Under the pieces are notes generated by a model. That model was not told where the DNA came from, ran no database searches, and saw only the letters and a program-made list of their open reading frames with translations. From Chrysomallon squamiferum (taxonomy: Eukaryota; Mollusca; Gastropoda; Neomphalida; Peltospiridae): DNA of 30,000 nucleotides. The stretch is taken from contig CM022665.1 of the NCBI GenBank assembly GCA_012295275.1, positions 11,826,476 to 11,856,475 of the forward strand. Direction: 5' to 3'. Position 1 is the stretch's first letter. The number at the start of each line of letters is the position of its first letter. The position numbers and the translations under genes are program-made. This document shows positions 28,500 to 30,000 of this stretch, one piece after another.

Positions 28500-28650
28500 A
28501 TTACTAATTTATTTATTTATTTAATAATTTTTTATCACTGTTATTGTAAGCATCATTATCATCATTTTGAATCATTTATTTTATTTTATTTCATTTTTAT
28601 TTTATTTTATTTTTTATTTCTTTCTTTAATTGTTGTTTGTTTGTTTGTTT
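28500..28650. repeat. TTTA/TTTTA-rich low-complexity region
   Basis: TTTA units near 28506-28523, ATTTT/TTTTA units near 28575-28616 and TTTG units near 28634-28648. Confidence 0.85.
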
Positions 28651-28839
28651 ATTTACAATTAATGTAAATAAAATACTAATATAAGCAGAACACAGAATCT
28701 GCAAAAATAATTTTAATTTAAATTGTATTACATAAATGTATTTTAATTAGATGTGAAAATTAATTAATAAATGTAACTGAATTTTAAATGCATTCAAACA
28801 AAGAAATAAATAATGAAATCTATTGTTACGCTACGACTA

Positions 28840-28945
28840 TCCATAATAATAACAATAACAACATCAACAATAATAATAATACTAATAATAATCATAATAC
28901 CTTATAGCAATAACAGTAATAATAACAATAACAATAGCAAAAATA
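28840..28945. repeat. degenerate (AAT)/(CAA) region
   Basis: Interrupted AAT and CAA units with AGC and ATC variants. Confidence 0.85.
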
Positions 28946-29105
28946 ATATAAATAAACTATGTTAAACAGGCTTATAGGCAATAAAAATAAAAGTATGTTC
29001 TAAATCAGTATAAATAAATAAAAGTAATAACAACAATATATTATAATTAAATATATAAATATATTATTGCTAAGGAAAAAAAAACACCAAATCAAACCAA
29101 AATAT

Positions 29106-29235
29106 ATCGCTATATACAATTTATAATATACGTTATTAGATAAATAATGCGAAACAGTTTATGAAATAAATTATTGTTTAAACAACGCGATGCAATTTAT
29201 AATGTAAGTTATTACATATAATACAAAGCGACGCA
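29106..29235. repeat. diverged 75-bp direct repeat (two copies)
   Basis: CAATTTATAAT occurs at 29118 and 29193, each followed by a GTTATTA-like and then an AATA..GCGA(A/C) segment in the same order. Confidence 0.45.
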
Positions 29236-29369
29236 GACTTTAATAACCTGTCTTGTCTTTGTTGCACATGTTCATAAAACGCTATATATTTCCTCAGTGT
29301 TATTTAACGTGTATTAATTGCAAGTCAACATAACTCACACTAACAACCTATGTACATAATGAAATTGAC

Positions 29370-29580
29370 CACATAATGCGTAAACATGCATTTGTTTGCG
29401 AGTCTATTTAAACACGCGTTTGCTCATAATTATTATAAGACGGACCGGCCTATTGGTACATCATGTCTGCCCCGCTTGTAAACACTGTACGAATGTAAAC
29501 AAGTTATAGCGGCTTTGTATGCATTTGTTTACCTGTTTTGTATTGAGTAATTGATCAAAAGGTAGAGGTAAACACGACTT
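29370..29580. promoter_or_regulatory. homotypic cluster of five forkhead cores
   Basis: GTAAACA occurs at 29380-29386, 29478-29484, 29495-29501 and 29568-29574, and its complement TGTTTAC at 29526-29532. The cores sit in an island of ordinary GC content with TAATTGATCAAA near 29548. Candidate enhancer or promoter bound by FOX proteins; inferred from motif density only. Confidence 0.45.
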
Positions 29581-29737
29581 AGTGAAAAGTTTTTTTGTTG
29601 TTAATGAATAGATCGGTTAGTTTTGTTTTCACGCGTTTATGCTGTAGTAAAAGAAAAATGTATGTTGCAGTTCATTCAATGTATTGTGTGTTTATTGGTG
29701 TAAATAGTACGATTTGGTTTCTTTGAAAGTAAGAAGG

Positions 29738-29965
29738 AATGGATTTTTTTTTTTTTTCTCTATTTTTATTTTTCATTTCATTTCATTTTATTTTATTTTA
29801 CTTTATTCTGTTGTAGTTTATTTTGTCATTGGTATTTGTTTATTTGTATTTTAAGTGTTGGTTTTGTTTTGTCTGTTTTGTTTTGTTTATTTCATTTATT
29901 TATTTATTTATTTGTTTATTTATTTATTTATATTTTATTATGTTTTCATTTCAGTTTACTTTTCT
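29738..29965. repeat. T run and (TTTTA)/(TTTG)/(TTTA) low-complexity region
   Basis: A T run at 29744-29757, ATTTC/TTTTA units near 29773-29802, then TTTG and TTTA units to about 29935. Confidence 0.88.
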
Positions 29966-30000
29966 TATTTGTAAATTTATGATTTAATTTATTACAACGA

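Overview
This looks like a stretch of nuclear DNA from an animal, lying between genes or inside a large intron. It is very AT-rich and unusually dense in simple repeats: (GA)n, (TGTA)n, (AAT)n, (AGT)n, (AAAT)n, poly-A and poly-T. Almost all longer open frames are translations of these tracts (poly-N, poly-L, SLSLSL, YVCMYVC). That texture, with short unique islands between repeats, is what I associate with molluscs, especially cephalopods such as octopus. This is an impression of style, not a species identification. I see no bacterial gene organisation, rRNA, tRNA or CRISPR array.

Protein-coding content is close to nil. The best candidate is one short 5' exon on the + strand at 8731-8906. It reads into the start of a TPR-like motif (ADGNALF) and ends at a good splice donor, with a YY1-like promoter motif about 60 bp upstream. 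The protein resembles the region before the SET domain in SMYD4-type SET/MYND methyltransferases. If that is right, the 21 kb to its right could be intron 1. Weaker small open frames lie in GC-richer patches at 12576-12680, 16316-16396, 16461-16589, 16619-16819 (minus) and 23568-23801. None matches a family I know.

Two mobile elements can be supported. At 358-630 there is a short non-autonomous element whose ends and interior resemble vertebrate Tigger (pogo/Tc1-mariner) repeats. At 3031-3929 a pair of perfect 12-bp inverted repeats with hAT-like ends bounds an 899-bp element holding three CACGTG boxes and a 92-bp tandem duplication.

Two degenerate minisatellites stand out: 13543-14180 (alternating long and short subunits) and 18450-18890 (four units of about 95-123 bp). 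Both carry repeated TGACGT motifs, and both contain a perfect TGACGTCA. Other arrays are a 52-bp minisatellite at 11342-11661, a 20-bp array at 6651-6730, and pentanucleotide arrays at 23045-23107 and 26124-26180.

Between repeats are islands of ordinary GC content: 5690-5880, 8110-8720, 9185-9950, 10540-11090, 12540-12800, 14190-14500, 16240-17400, 18890-19840, 20870-21250, 22470-22640, 23300-23470, 25500-25700 and 29370-29580. They look like candidate conserved non-coding or regulatory elements. Some hold recognisable motif groups: five forkhead cores at 29380-29574, an inverted MEIS/TALE pair in a hairpin at 23332-23354, an RFX X-box match at 22539-22552, and a nuclear-receptor DR0 at 27640-27651. 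All regulatory readings are inference from motifs.
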